64,000 nucleotides of DNA from Prorocentrum cordatum (lineage: Eukaryota; Sar; Dinophyceae; Prorocentrales; Prorocentraceae), in contig CAUYUJ010014174.1 of NCBI GenBank assembly GCA_963575745.1, positions 35,001 to 99,000 of the forward strand, read 5' to 3'. The notes below the pieces were generated by a model that was given only the letters and a program-made list of their open reading frames with translations, ran no database searches and was not told the DNA's origin. Positions 11,822-21,346 of this stretch are shown in pieces (position 1 is the stretch's first letter; each line of letters begins with the position of its first letter). A program made the position numbers and the translations under genes.

Positions 11822-12845
11822 TCTGGCCTGTCCCTCTACAGGGGGAATATGCAAAAGTAGTCAAAAGATAGCCTGGGGACCATGGTTTGACCATTCTGGG
11901 GCGTTTGGGGGGCATGTTTGGGGTATGTTCCCTACCTAGGCTCTGCCTAGAAGGGTTCTTACTCTCTTAGCTAAAGGGGCCGGGCAATGGAAACTGCCCC
12001 GGGTGGTTCCGCCAGTCCCCGCCCCGCGGTTCCCCCAGTCCTTTGGGAGCTTCAGCCTTAGCTTTAGCTTAGCTTAGCTTTAGCTTTAGCTTTAGCTTTA
12101 ACTTTAGCTTAGCTTTAGCTTAGCTTTAGCGTAGCTTCAGCTTAGCTCCAGCTTAGTGTCAGCTTAGCTTTAGCTTAGGCTTAGCTTTAGCTCAGCTTTA
12201 GCTTAGCTTTAGCTTAGATTTAGCTTAGCTTCAGCTTAGCTTTAGCTTAGCCTCAGCTTTAGCTTAGCTTTAGCTTAGCTTTAGCTTAGCTTTAGCTTAT
12301 CTGTAGCTTAGCTTTAGCTTAGCTTCAGCTTAGCTGTATCTTAGCTTTAGTCTAGCTCTAGCTTAGCTTTAGCTTAGCCTTCGCTTAGCTTTAGCTTAGC
12401 CTTAGCTTAGCTTTAGCTCAGCTTTCGCTTAGCTTCAGCTTAGCTTCAGCTTAGCTTCAGCTTAGGTTTAGCTTAGCTTTAGCTTCAGCCTTAGCTTTAG
12501 CTTTGATTTAGCTTAGCCTTAGCTTAGCTTCAGCTTAGCTTTAGCTTTGTGCTAGCTTAGCCTTAGCTTAGCTTTAGCTTGGCTTTAGCTTAGCCTTAGC
12601 CTAGCTTCAGCTTAGCTTTAGCTTAGCTTCGGCTTAGCTTCAGCTTAGCTTTAGCTTAGCTTTAGCTTAGCTTTAGCTTAGTTTTAGTTTAGCTTTAGCT
12701 TAGCTTTAGCTTAGCTAGTTGAGCTTTCCTGTTGCTACGAATGCTGCTTTCCTAGGGGCTCCAACTCCTAGGTAGGGTCGCACTGGGATAATCTCGTTTT
12801 TCATCCAACATCCGCCTGTAGGGGGGCATGCCCGACCTGAGTCTA
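11822..12845. mobile_element. MITE-like element, family P, copy 3, enlarged by an internal array
   Basis: Left end GGCCTGTCCCTCTACAGGGG; right end CCGCCTGTAGGGGGGCATGC followed by CCGACCTGAG. These are the family-P ends, but here they are about 1 kb apart. The interior first follows the family pattern (AAAAGTAGTCAAAAGATAG, as in the copy at 50568), then holds a 670-bp TTAGCTTTAGC array. The simplest reading is one element in which a short repeat expanded. Confidence 0.65.
12045..12717. repeat. TTAGCTTTAGC minisatellite, about 670 bp
   Basis: Near-continuous tandem array of AGCTTTAGCTT-type units of 5, 6 and 11 bp. Variants carry TTC, GTG or CCT in place of TTT. It lies inside the family-P element at 11822-12845. 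It is not the plant-type telomere unit TTTAGGG, because the GGG is absent. Confidence 0.95.
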
Positions 12846-13046
12846 GGTAAGCATCGCGCCCAGAGCCCCCCGCGCCGTGCTCTGCGCCAGCTTTCCAGCC
12901 ACAGCGATCTGCGAGGGCCCCCAGGGGGCCCGAAGCTTGGGCAGGCGCGCCGTGCCCGCAGACGCTGAGACGCCAGGACCTCGGGATCTCGGGGCTCGCC
13001 TCGACTCCTCCGATTCGATTCGATTCGACTTCGATGAACTCCGATC

Positions 13047-13310
13047 CGGGGAGGAGGCGGAGGGGGAGGAGGAGGAGGAGGAGGAGGAGGAGGAGGAGGA
13101 GGAGGAGGAGGAGGAGGCGGAGGCGGAGGAGGAGGAGGAGGAGGAGGAGGAGGAGGAGGAGGAGGAGGCGGAGGCGGAGGAGGAGAGGAGGAGGAGGAGG
13201 AGGAGGAGGAGGAGGAGGAGGAGGAGGAGGAGGAGGAGGAGGAGGAGGAGGCGGAGGCGGAGGCGGAGGAGGAGGAGGAGGAGGAGGAGGAGGCGGAGGC
13301 AGAGGAGGGG
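13047..13310. repeat. (GGA)n purine tract
   Basis: About 260 bp of GGA with occasional GCG units, pure purine over long runs. Long poly-Glu, poly-Arg and poly-Gly frames here are artefacts of the period. Confidence 0.95.
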
Positions 13311-13319
13311 CCTCAAAAA

Positions 13320-13980
13320 AGAAGGGGGAAACTCGGGAAGACACGCTCGGGCGGGGGGGGACAATCAAGCGATCGCAAATATGGATCAGGGGACGTGGAT
13401 CAGCGACGGGTCCCGTTTCCATGGGAAGTCGCGGATTTCCGCCGCCGAGCGAGGCGGCACCGGTCGCATTTTGGGGAGGGCACATTCCCCGATCCATGGA
13501 TTTGGCGACCGCGCGCCAAATTCATGGATCGCTAATCCATGCTTGCGCGCCCCCAAGGCAATTCGGACGCACCCAGGAATATCGAGGAGGGACGCCTCCG
13601 TCGTATGTCGCAGAGCTCGGCTCCAATGTGTGCTCCGTTCGAGAGCGCCACAGAGTCGGGGACGGGTCGCCATGCAGTCGGGCCGAGGCATGAGATCGAG
13701 ATCGGCTGGGGGACGGTGCGACTTGGTGGGTGCTCTTCGTGCCTGTTGGATGCTCTTGCGCATCCTGTGGAGGGCACCCTTGGCCGCTCTGTGTGTGCTT
13801 TGGGCGGCGGAGGGTCTCGTGCTCTTTCAAGGTCCGACTGTACGCCATCTCGCGTAAGCCCTTGAGATCCGACGCAACGAACAATAATGCAACATCGTAA
13901 GAAATCACGCCCGAGGCCCTAGACCCCATCTTTCTGTGTCCTTGATCGAGCCAGATCGATCCGTGATAGCCGAAAACATG
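13320..13980. other. No gene supported between two purine tracts
   Basis: Mixed-composition DNA without recognised repeat partners. Open frames exist on both strands, with no domain signal. Confidence 0.4.
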
Positions 13981-13999
13981 GAGCGCGCCCGGGAAGGGG

Positions 14000-14225
14000 A
14001 GAGGGAGAAGGAGGAGAAGGAGGAGGAGGAAAAGGAGGAGGAGCAGGATTAGGAGAGGGAGGAGGAGAAGGAGGAGGAGGCGGAGGAGGAGGAGGAGGCG
14101 GAGGAGGAGGAGGAGGAAAAGGAGAAGGAGGAGCAGGATTGGGAGAGGGAGGAGGAAGAGGAGGAGGAGGAGGAGGAGGAGGAGGAGGAGGAGGAGGAGG
14201 AGGAGGAGGAGGGAGGAGGAGGAGG
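14000..14225. repeat. (GGA)n purine tract
   Basis: About 225 bp of GGA, GGAGAA and AGGAGG units. Same class as 13047-13310. Confidence 0.95.
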
Positions 14226-14404
14226 CGCCATGGGTCGCCGGTCCCCCCCCCCGTCGGTCCCCCGTGCGCCCCTCCCTGTCCGCCCCCACGGGCCCTCGAG
14301 AGGACTCGGCCGGCGCCCTGCGGGAGCTGCGGCTGCCACAGGACCAGGCGCCTCGCGTCGGCGCCCCCCGGCGGCGGAGCGGGGAGCGCAGGGGGTCGGT
14401 CAGG

Positions 14405-14556
14405 AGGGAAAGGAACACACAGACACAATTCATCTTCGATTTCAAGGAGAATATGGGCAAATATGGGAAGTGGGTGGGAAGACAAAAACCCATAAGATAT
14501 AGGAAAATATGGGTGATCCTGTTATCTGTGTGTGTTTATTTGTGTGTCCTTGGGCC
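14405..14556. mobile_element. Interspersed repeat, family CC, copy 2
   Basis: AGGAACACACAGACACAATT at the left pairs loosely with TTATTTGTGTGTCCTT at the right. The interior AATATGGGCAAATATGGGAA and GATATAGGAAAATATGGG match the copy at 9225-9372 in order. Confidence 0.7.
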
Positions 14557-14580
14557 CCTGGAGTCGGGAGCCTTTGAGAC

Positions 14581-14776
14581 GGGGAACAAAAAGTGACATA
14601 AACATAACAACTCGGAGGTCCGCGCGGATTTCTCGGTTCGGCGCTGGACCCCCCCTCCCTGGCGCGCTGAGCGCGCCAGGGGCGGCGCCGGAGGCGCCGC
14701 CGGGGGGGCCCAGCGCCGATCCGAGACGTCTGCGCGGACCTCCGAGTTTTTGTGTTTATGTCACTTTCTGTTCCCC
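14581..14776. mobile_element. MITE-like element, family R, best-preserved copy
   Basis: Inverted ends of about 55 bp. The left starts GGGGAACAAAAAGTGACATA and ends at CTCGGAGGTCCGCGCGGA. The reverse complement of the right starts GGGGAACAGAAAGTGACATA and ends at CTCGGAGGTCCGCGCAGA. The GC-rich centre is itself foldback (TGGCGCGCTGAGCGCGCCA and a GGCGCCGGAGGCGCC block). No protein. The element could fold into one long hairpin. Confidence 0.85.
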
Positions 14777-14814
14777 TATTGAGACGGGGGTCAGTGCCAA
14801 AAGGGGGGTCAGCC

Positions 14815-14975
14815 AGAGCATCCGATCCTGCAGGATCCTGCAGGGCCAGGGTGGTTTTGGGCGCAGGAACCCGCAGGATCTGGCAGGATTTGGGTGCAGG
14901 ATCGTGCAGGATCTTCCAGGAGTTTGCAGGGCCTGACTGGCCCGGGTCTGGATTGACCCATCTCAGAAGATCCCC
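14815..14975. repeat. Interspersed repeat, family Y (GCAGGATC-rich), copy 1
   Basis: Clustered GCAGGATCCTGCAGG, GCAGGATCTGGCAGGAT and GTGCAGGATCGTGCAGG units end in CCCGGGTCTGGATTGACCC and AGAAGATCCCCGAG. The last two blocks recur at 34097, 52618 and, more diverged, at 59985. Copies are a mosaic of short inverted units. Confidence 0.7.
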
Positions 14976-14999
14976 GAGGAGGCGGAGGGCCGGCTCTCC

Positions 15000-15665
15000 A
15001 CCAGAGGGTGAAGTCAATTGAACGCCCCTGAGGGGGCAGACACCGCCGCTCCACCTTCTCGGGGAGCGAGGATTTTGTGGGCTTGGGTGGGCCAAGACGG
15101 CGCCATGGAGGCCAACATGTTCAAAAAGACGGCCCTAAGAGGCCCCCGAAGTCTGCGAAAACAGGCCAAAAAGGGCACCCGAAGGTGTGGAACATTGCGG
15201 ACGAGACCGAAGAGGGATACGGAGTGGCAGAAATGAGCACCGCCAGTTTGTATTGGGCTTCAGAGGGGCCTCCAGGCAACCCCTGGATGCGCCAAAGCCC
15301 GCCGCTCAGCTCAGCGCCAACAAGGCGTTCACACGGCCGAGGAAGGCCCCGAGAGGCTGCCAGGACGGCCCCTCGGCGGAGCGGGACGCGCAAGGGCGTT
15401 GGGCGGGCTCACCATCAGAGGAGGAAGTCAATCGCTTCGCTCATTCCGCCGGCCCAGACTGTCCTATCGGGCGCGTCTGCCCGCGCGTTCATCGCCACCG
15501 TGTACCCTGCACGGGTGCAGCTCCGGTGGGCCCCGAGAACCTGGAAGCGCCGGGTCCGGAGGGCAGCCTCGCCATCAGGGGGTCCCCAGGGTTCGCTTAG
15601 TTTCGTTGGGCTCCTGCTTGGAGGCGAGGGCGGTCAGAAGCGAGGTATGGGTTCGTGTGCCTGTT
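15000..15665. other. No gene supported
   Basis: Open frames are present in several phases but none has a recognisable domain. No repeat partner identified. Confidence 0.4.
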
Positions 15666-15669
15666 GCTC

Positions 15670-15830
15670 AACACCCACCAAACCACCCCAATCCAAGCCG
15701 AAGGCCTCAAGCTGCCCTCCATCTCTAGTGGGTGGGGGACGTCGGGGAGCATTGAAATGACATGTCGCCCCCCCAAAACTCGAAGGTCGGGTCTTTGGGT
15801 TCGGTTGGGGTGGCCTGGCAGGTAGTCACT
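15670..15830. mobile_element. MITE-like element, family S, copy 1
   Basis: CACCCACCAAACCACCCCAA at the left pairs with GGTTGGGGTGGCCTGGCAGG at the right. GCCGAAGGCCTCAA and GGGTCTTTGGGTTCGG extend the inverted ends to about 35 bp. Copies at 30844 and 40100. Confidence 0.8.
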
Positions 15831-15949
15831 TGCACCGGGCAAGTCTTTGGACGCGTTCTGGCATTGTCGTGGGCTCCCCTGCGGCTTGCCCTTCTCCGGG
15901 TGCCTTCGGGCAGCTGACCGAGGGCGTGCCGGGGGTGCCCGTCATCTTC

Positions 15950-16010
15950 CTCCTCCTCCTCCTCCTCCTCCTCCTCTTCCTCCTCCTCCTCCTCCTCCTC
16001 CTCCTCTCCC
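15950..16010. repeat. (TCC)n tract
   Basis: About 60 bp of CTC units with one TTC. Confidence 0.9.
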
Positions 16011-16349
16011 ATCCCCTCCCCCTCCAGAGACCCGAGTTGTGGCCCGAAGGCAGTTTTTGCTTTACCGCCAGCCATCACCGCCAAACGAAGTTGATCCGTG
16101 CTCTGGTTTGTAGCCGTCGTCAGAGAAGGTGCCGAGAGCGTCTGAGGCGTGCACTGTCCCGAAGCCTGTCCTGAAGCTGCCTCTCCCTGCCGGGAGGTTC
16201 GGGATACGTGACGGTGCTCGAGCGACAAGCTGGCCCGAAAGTCCGGCGACGAGGGTCGGGTCTGACGAAACGGGAAGTTAGGGAAAAGCGAGGGTACGGA
16301 ATCTGCTGCGAGCAGCGGGTATCAGCGCCGCCATGATTCGGGGGGACCG

Positions 16350-17572
16350 CACTGGGGTACGGGAATGACGGGTACAAAGCCCGACAGCAGTTGTTTTTCA
16401 TCTTGTACAGAATTCGTTGTCGGCGTCGCGGTGGTTGTTGTTTATCTAATCGCTTCGCTCATTCCGCCAGCCCATAATGTCGCACCGTGGTCGCCTGTCC
16501 GGGTGGTCGTTTGCAGTGTGGAGCTGCGGCGTCGGGAGCTGTGTAGTGTTTGGGGCGTTCTTGGGGCCCTCTTGGGCCATCCTGGAGGCCTCTGGGGCCG
16601 TCTTGGAGCCGTCTTGGGCCGTCTTGGGGCCCTCTTGGGGGCCTCTTGGGCCCTCTTGGGGCGATCTTGGAGGCCTCTTGAGCCGTTTAGGGGCGTCGGG
16701 GAACCGAAAAGGTTAAAACGCCCAAATCTGTCCAACACCAAAGGAAAAGCACAGGTTTTTGCCTCTTGGGGCCCTCTTGGGAGTTCTCTTGGAGGCCTCT
16801 TGGGGCATCTTGGAGGCTTCTTAGGCCATCTTGGAGACGTCTTGGGCCGTGCGGAGGCCATCTTGGGCGTTGTGGAGCGATCTTCGGGCGTCTCGGACCT
16901 CTCTTGGACCGTGTTGGGGGCGTTCGTGGGGCCCTCTTGGGCCGTCTTGGAGGCCTCTGGGGCCGTCTTGGAGCCGTCTTGGGCCGTCTTGGGGCCCTTT
17001 TGAGGGCCTCTTGGGCCCTCTTGGGGCGATCTTGGAGGCCTCTTGAGCCGTTTAGGGGCGTCGGGGAACCGAAAAGGTTGAAACGCCCAAATCTGTCCAA
17101 AAATTAAGAAAAAGCATTGATTTTTGCCTCTCGGGGCCCTCTTGGGAGTTCTCTTGGAGGCCTCTTGGGGCATCTTGGAGGCTTGTTGGGTCATCTTGGA
17201 GACGTCTTGGGCCGTCTGGAGGCCATCTTGGGCGCCGTGGAGCGATCTTCGGGCGTCTCGGACCTCTCTTCGATTGTGTTGGGGGCCTCTTGGGGCCCTC
17301 TTGGGGCGATCCTGGAGGATCTCGGGGAGTGTCCCGGGCGTGTCTCGGGAGTGTCCCTGGCGTGTCCCGGGCTCCTCCCGGGGTACTTTTGATCCAGGGA
17401 CCCCCAGGGGCCGCCCCGCGCGCGCGAACTAGAAATACTGTTTACCAGTTACCGGAGATCTTAGCACGTCTCTGGCCCGTTGGGCCGGCGAATTTGAGAT
17501 GCGAGGTCGCCTGGCCAAAAGCGGCCGCTGTCGGTGTTGGACAACATTTGTTGTTGGGCATCGTACCCATTT
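16350..17572. mobile_element. Family BB element enlarged by a 365-bp tandem duplication
   Basis: Left end GGGTACAAAGCCCGACAGCA, then GTTGTCGGCGTCGCG. The reverse complement of the right end reads GGGTACGATGCCCAACAACA, then ACCGACAGCGGCCGC. Family and orientation match 6564-6736. The extra 1.1 kb inside is mostly the tandem repeat annotated separately, so the short and long copies appear to differ by internal expansion. Confidence 0.6.
16555..17345. repeat. 365-bp tandem duplication with a CTTGGGGCC sub-repeat
   Basis: GCCGTTTAGGGGCGTCGGGG and GAACCGAAAAGGTT occur at 16682 and 17047, exactly 365 bp apart. The flanking 300 bp is nearly identical in both units. Within each unit, 30-40-bp blocks of CTTGGGGCCCTCTTGG and CTTGGAGGCCTCTTGG recur. 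The minus-strand frame reads Pro/Lys/Arg-rich repeats (PKRAPRRPKTAPRRPQRP). 365 is not a multiple of three, so a conserved repeated protein is unlikely. Similar sequence occurs at 20990-21190, 21420-21740 and 51290-51420. Confidence 0.85.
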
Positions 17573-17639
17573 GCTTCGTACTCATCACGGGCGTTCACTT
17601 TTTTATCTGCGGGGCGAGAGCGAACCTCTTCCGTTAAAA

Positions 17640-18250
17640 GCTAGGCGGGCTATGCACAGCTTTACTTAGGGAAACAGGGCACAGGAAGGCGGGGCCTCAG
17701 GCGGCCGGAGTGGGCGAAGCCCAGGGGTGCAGGCGGTGCCGAGGTGAATGTGCACGAGCAGGTGCGCCGCGGGCTGGTACCGGAGGCGAAGACCCAGAGG
17801 GTGAAGGAGAAGGTGTTGCCGTCGACGGCGCATCGCGAACACCAACCTCAAGCGCTGCAGAGGGGGACGCGCCTTTTGACCAGGTCGACGCCCAGGAAGA
17901 AGAGGAGCACCACGAAGGCGATGTGCAACGTTGTGCCACCAGGTGATGCGGAAGAGGCCTGGGGTGGTAGTCCAATCCACGAGCAGGTAGCAGCTTGCTT
18001 GAGGAGCGGCCTCAGACAAAGGGCCGTTCATGTCCGACAGGATGTCGGTGGACTGCAGGGAGAAAACCTGCCCTGCACCGCCAGCGCGTGAAGACTGGCA
18101 GCAGCCACACACGATGCGCTGGCATCCGCATTGCCGATGGCCAGGCCTGAGCCGCGCAGCGCCAGCGGGCGTCCACAATGACCTTTCCTTTATACACGGG
18201 CGCCCCTGGCGCCAGGATCACCAGCAACGTGAGTTGATTCGATAACCCCA
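17640..18250 (-). pseudogene. Possible frameshifted remnant of a membrane-protein gene
   Basis: I do not recognise a family. On the minus strand, starting after a splice-like TTTTCTCCCTGCAG (ending near 18050), the frame reads STDILSDMNGPLSEAAPQAS, then YLLVDWTTTPGLFRITWWHN. One base out of phase it continues IAFVVLLFFLGVDLVKRR, which looks like a transmembrane helix with a positive flank. The one-base shift near 17925 breaks the frame, and a stop follows soon after. It could be a decayed retrocopy, two exons with an unusual junction, or chance. Composition is more protein-like than in neighbouring DNA, but confidence is low. Confidence 0.3.
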
Positions 18251-18472
18251 TTTGACAGTCCCCCCCTATGTCCGAGCCGAGATGGAAGCCATTTCTTTAT
18301 TGGTTGGGGCATGACGGGCGTCATGGCCCCCGCCCCCCCTCTATGACGTAACGCTCCCCCCCCAGTGCGCTCCTGGCAGTGCCGCCGTGAGCATTGGGAT
18401 CCGCGTAGGTGTCCGCGTAGGAATCCGCATAGGTGTCTGGTCCGCACGCGTCGTCGTCGTCGTCGTCGTCGA

Positions 18473-18505
<33 letters not shown>

Positions 18506-18699
18506 TCGTCGTCGTCGCTCGTGGTTCGTCGCTCGTCGCTCATCGTCGTCGTGCGTGCGGACGCGGCTCGAGCGTGTTTTTAAGTCCGGGCCGATGACGG
18601 CAATCATCGGGGGGGGGGTCGATGACGTCACGTTTCGCGCCAACGGCGTTTGGGAATGGTTAGGAATGACGGAGGACGGGTAGTACGAACATGTAGGTG

Positions 18700-19000
18700 G
18701 CGATATACAACACAACGCTTGTGTACATCACAGTGCCCGCGTGCACCACAGCGCCTGTGTACACCACGCCGCCGATGTATACCACAGCAACCGCGTGCAA
18801 CACAGCGTCAGTTTGTGCCACCGCGCTTGCGGGAACAGCAATTCTTGTGTACACCACAGCGCTTCCGTACACCACACCAGCCGTGCGCAACACAGCACCA
18901 GGGTACACCACAATGCTTGCGTGCATTGCAGTGCCTGTGTACGCCACGGCGCCTGTGTGCACCACATCAGCCGTGTGCAACACAGCGCCATTGTTGTGTA
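18700..19000. repeat. 21-bp minisatellite, left arm
   Basis: Degenerate units of the type GTGTACACCACAGCGCCT, about 14 copies. The 21-bp period keeps frames open and yields a seven-residue reading like VYTTAPA, which I treat as artefact. Confidence 0.85.
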
Positions 19001-19419
19001 TAGAATGTCAGAAGGATTCCTTGTGACAAAATGGAGCGCGTGTGGATTCCAGAGAAAACAATTGTAAACAAATCCTCATTACAAAGGGGCGCCGCTGGAA
19101 TCTACGAGTCCCCCCGAGTCCGCTCGCATCACCCTAACTCCAGTTGCGTCCAAGAGGCTCCAACTAAATTGTCCGTCCGGGAGCCAAGTGGACAGATTCA
19201 ATCGACCATTCTGCGGTGCACGCTGATATGCACACGTGCGTTGTAACGCCAAGCCGCACGACAGGGGGTAAGAAGGAGGAAAAGGAGGAGGAAGAGGAGG
19301 AGGAGGAGGTGGAGGAAGAGGGAAAAAGGAAAAACGTCGCATTCGATTATCAGAACTTTCTTGGCGTGGCGTTTAGTTGTCCGCATCATATCCTGACGTA
19401 CATGCTCCTTCTACCTGTC

Positions 19420-19715
19420 CGATGCACGCAGGCACTGTGGTGTACACGCGCTGCGTTGCACGCAGATGCTGTGGTGTAGACAGGCGCTGTGGCGTGCACA
19501 GGCGCTGTGGTGCACGCAAGCACTGGTGTACACAGGCGTTGTGTTGCACATGGCTGCTGCGGTGTATGTACACCAGCGCTGTAGTGCTCCCATTGTGGTA
19601 TACACGGGCGGTGCGTTGCACACGGCTGTTGCGGTATACGCAGGCGATGTGGTGCACACGCGCGGTGTGGTGCACGCGATCGTTGTGGTGCACACAGGCG
19701 CAATGGGCAGATCGC
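19420..19715. repeat. 21-bp minisatellite, right arm (inverted)
   Basis: Units of the type AGGCGCTGTGGTGTACAC, the reverse complement of the left-arm unit, about 14 copies. Confidence 0.85.
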
Positions 19716-19974
19716 CACTTACATGCTGCTCGCGTCGTCGTCGTCGCTCGTCGCTCGTCGCGTCGTGCGCGCGGGCGCGGCTGTGTTGCCGGAGCCACAC
19801 GGCGGGGGGGGGCGTTACGTCATACCCCCCCCCGCTTTCCCCCGCCCCCCCCCCCCCATGACGCCCGTCATCGCCGAACATAAAGAAACGCCTTCATGAG
19901 ATGCTGTGCCACGTTCGATCGGTGAAGAATCCCCCCCTGCTCCACGGGGCGGAATGGTCAGGTGACGGACGGAC

Positions 19975-20100
19975 GGAGGAGGAGGGGGAGAGGAGGAGGA
20001 GGGAGGGAGGAGCAGGAGGAGCAGGAGGAGGAGGAGGAGGAGGAGGACGTCGAGGAGGAGTAGGAGGAGGACTTCGAGGAGGACGACGATTGTCGGAGGC
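19975..20100. repeat. (GGA)n tract
   Basis: Purine-rich GGA/GGAGCA units, merging into the 75-bp repeat that follows. Confidence 0.85.
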
Positions 20101-20440
20101 TTACAGGGCGACAGGGATGCTCAGATAAGGAGGGTGGCGTGGACCGGTATGGGGAGATGCCCACGATTGGGTGGCTTACAGGGCGACAGGGATACTCAGA
20201 AGAGAAGGATGACGACGACCAAGAAGAGGACGGCGACTAGGTTCGGGGCTTGCTGATCAACAGATGTGCTCAAAAGAGGAGGCGGATGACGACGACCAAG
20301 CGGGTTCCGAGGACTACGATGGTAGTTACAGGGCGATAGGGATGTTCAACAGAGGACAAAGGCCGCGACGAGGACGACTAGAAGGAGTACGAGGATTACG
20401 ATAAGGAGGTTTGCAGTGTGACAACGGTGATGGGGAAAGG
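20101..20440. repeat. 75-bp degenerate tandem repeat, about 4.5 units
   Basis: TTACAGGGCGACAGGGATGC lies at 20101, with variants at 20176, 20251 (decayed), 20326 and about 20405. Spacing is 75 bp throughout. The rest of each unit is GAGGA/GACGACGA-rich. The 25-codon period leaves frames open, but no product is recognised. Confidence 0.7.
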
Positions 20441-20830
20441 GCGGGAAGAGGAGCAGGACGAGGACGTCGGGGGCTTGTAGTCCGAAAGAGGTGGAACACG
20501 GGGAAGCACCATTACATCTACAGAGGCAGATCCAATCAATCCTGTTCCAATCAGACCAGCCAAATCCACGAATCGTCCCAAGAGATGGAGGTGCACGGAG
20601 GCCAGCATGGCTCCACCAGGCCAATCTCGTGTCAGTCTAAAGATTGCAGAAGTCTCCGTCGGGTGGGTTTCAGACACTGAGTAATTACGCAGCATTGCCA
20701 GTGTATTAAGGCACTCTGGTCTGTTCCCGTGGGGGCTGCTTGGAGGCCTGTGGGCGTCTTGGGCGTCACCTTGTCGCGGAGGGCTCTCGGGGTCCATGCG
20801 AGCTCCCCCTCGCGAGCCCCTTGTTCGGGC
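20441..20830. other. No gene supported
   Basis: Mixed-composition spacer, nothing recognisable. Confidence 0.4.
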
Positions 20831-20833
20831 GAA

Positions 20834-20990
20834 GGGAACTATGCACATGCACCGATCCTGGCAAGGCCCATTCTTGACCCAGGATCGGTGCATATACCTT
20901 CCTAGCCAAGGTAGGAGGGCGTATGCACCGAGCCTGGGCTAAGGGTGGGCCTGGCCAGAATCGGTGTATGTGCATAGTTCTGTTTCCTCT
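20834..20990. mobile_element. MITE-like element, family U, fourfold mirrored
   Basis: GGGAACTATGCACATGCACC and GATCCTGGCAAGGCCCA at the left pair with TGGGCCTGGCCAGAATCGG and TGTATGTGCATAGTTC at the right, an imperfect inverted repeat of about 37 bp. Inside, CCAGGATCGGTGCATATAC and GTATGCACCGAGCCTGG form a second inverted pair related to the outer one. No coding. Confidence 0.8.
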
Positions 20991-21190
20991 ACTTGTGGGG
21001 CCCTCTCGAGGGCATGCTTGGCGGTCTGCGGGGCCTCTTTTTTCCGCTTCGGAGCCCTTCTTTTGGGCCGCCTCCGGGCCTTCCAATTGGCTCGTGGTGG
21101 CCAGGGCCTCCCGGGGTCCTCTTTGGCCGCCTCAGGGTTCTCTGGGCCCGTCTGACGCCTTGGGAAGCCGTCTCCGGGGACTCTCTGGTG
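20991..21190. repeat. CTTGGGGCC-type repeat DNA, block 2
   Basis: GGGGCCTCTTTTTTCCGCTTCGG-like blocks similar in wording to 16555-17345, much more diverged. Interrupted at 21190 by a foldback element. Confidence 0.5.
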
Positions 21191-21346
21191 ATGGGTCTGT
21201 TTCCCACCACCACCACCACCACCATAAGTTGGAGGGGGAAAGCAGGAGGAGGAGGGGGAGGAGGAGGAGGAGGAGGAGGAGGAGGACTCCCTCCGCCTCC
21301 AACTTATGGTGGTGGTGGTGGAAAACATGCCCATCATCTGGAAAGC
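21190..21346. mobile_element. Foldback element, family V, copy 1, with internal GGA tract
   Basis: CCACCACCATAAGTTGGAGG followed by a (GGA)n run, then CCTCCAACTTATGGTGGTGG. Outside these, GATGGGTCTGTTTCCCA faces GGAAAACATGCCCATC. The arms are about 45 bp, nearly perfect, and enclose about 55 bp of purine tract. A second copy lies at 40335-40495. Confidence 0.85.

Larger units (their letters stand above)
18289..19893. mobile_element. 1.6-kb foldback element with inverted arms and 21-bp minisatellites
   Basis: The left end (ATTTCTTTAT, GCATGACGGGCGTCATGG, TATGACGTAACGC) is repeated in inverted orientation at the right end (GCGTTACGTCATA, CATGACGCCCGTCAT, ATAAAGAAA). Further in, ACATGTAGGTGGCGAT (near 18690) faces ATCGCCACTTACATG (near 19707). 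Each arm then carries about 300 bp of a degenerate 21-bp repeat, in opposite orientations. The core at 19005-19380 holds a short GGA tract. (TCG)n runs lie near both ends (18449-18520 and 19730-19770), both in the same orientation. No transposase seen. Confidence 0.75.

Noticed and set aside
12045-12717. Telomere-like array
   Set aside because: The unit is TTAGCTTTAGC and lacks the GGG of TTTAGGG or TTAGGG telomeres; it also lies inside a mobile element.
12877-13857. Glu/Arg-rich frame of 326 codons and overlapping Gly/Arg frame
   Set aside because: Produced by the (GGA)n tract; all purine frames are open.
18690-19790. VYTTAPA-type repeat proteins
   Set aside because: The 21-bp minisatellite keeps all frames open on both strands; no start, domain or composition argues for a gene.
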